A DNA stretch of 32,874 bases from Candidatus Latescibacterota bacterium (GTDB taxonomy: Bacteria; Latescibacterota; UBA2968; GCA-2709665), in NCBI GenBank assembly GCA_012271065.1, contig JAAXHE010000366.1:7879-40752 (forward strand), written 5' to 3'. This document shows positions 32,848-32,874 of this stretch, piece after piece. The notes beneath the pieces are model-generated. The model made no database searches, was not told the DNA's origin, and worked only from the letters and a program-made list of their open reading frames with translations. The stretch's first letter is position 1. Every line of letters starts with the position of its first letter. The position numbers and the translations under genes are program-made.

Positions 32848-32874
32848 GGTTAGCCTCAATGTGAAATAAATCAG

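Overview
The window is a dense, GC-rich stretch of bacterial chromosome. Every convincing gene (about 26) lies on the + strand, most with short gaps or start/stop overlaps. The organism is Gram-negative: the 1188-residue protein at 21091-24657 ends in a predicted Omp85-like outer-membrane barrel. A metalloprotease/TolB-propeller/barrel protein, a MutL/DUF6754-type membrane cluster and a GC-rich, low-repeat genome together suggest an uncultured FCB-like or neighbouring phylum (for example Latescibacterota, Gemmatimonadota or Zixibacteria). This placement is inference; there is no rRNA to confirm it. I saw no tRNA, rRNA, CRISPR array, IS element or prophage.

Region 1 (1-7084) is the conserved fatty-acid locus: yceD, rpmF, fabH, fabD, fabG, acpP, fabF, rnc, followed by a LipM-type octanoyltransferase. 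It supplies the type II fatty-acid elongation enzymes and their carrier protein, and then probably moves octanoate from the carrier to lipoyl domains. plsX, usually found between rpmF and fabH, is missing.

Region 2 (7136-20932) is the most unusual part. A small PH-like membrane protein, a small conserved protein and a MutL-type ASKHA ATPase are followed by a peptide-type ABC transporter. The transporter genes are split: binding protein and two permeases (9687-14135), then five non-transporter genes (14202-18837: a barrel-sandwich protein, a DUF6754-like FN3/membrane protein and three more membrane proteins), then the two ATPases (18943-20932). No B12-dependent mutase, the usual partner of MutL, is present. 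I propose that the MutL-like ATPase and the membrane proteins form an undescribed envelope complex linked to the transporter.

Region 3 (21091-24657) holds one large exported protein that joins a gluzincin-type protease, a beta-propeller and an outer-membrane barrel, closed by a good hairpin terminator.

Region 4 (24827-32353) is a run of metabolic genes: a UbiA-family prenyl-phosphate transferase of the DPPR-synthase type, a DUF362 protein, a divergent APH-like kinase, a HypE-like AIR-synthase-fold protein, a group III iron alcohol dehydrogenase and a LarA-like (DUF2088) protein. Substrates cannot be read from sequence.

Region 5 (32354-32874) changes character: a DUF433 antitoxin-like gene with its middle missing, and then less GC-rich sequence with a 53-codon orphan ORF.
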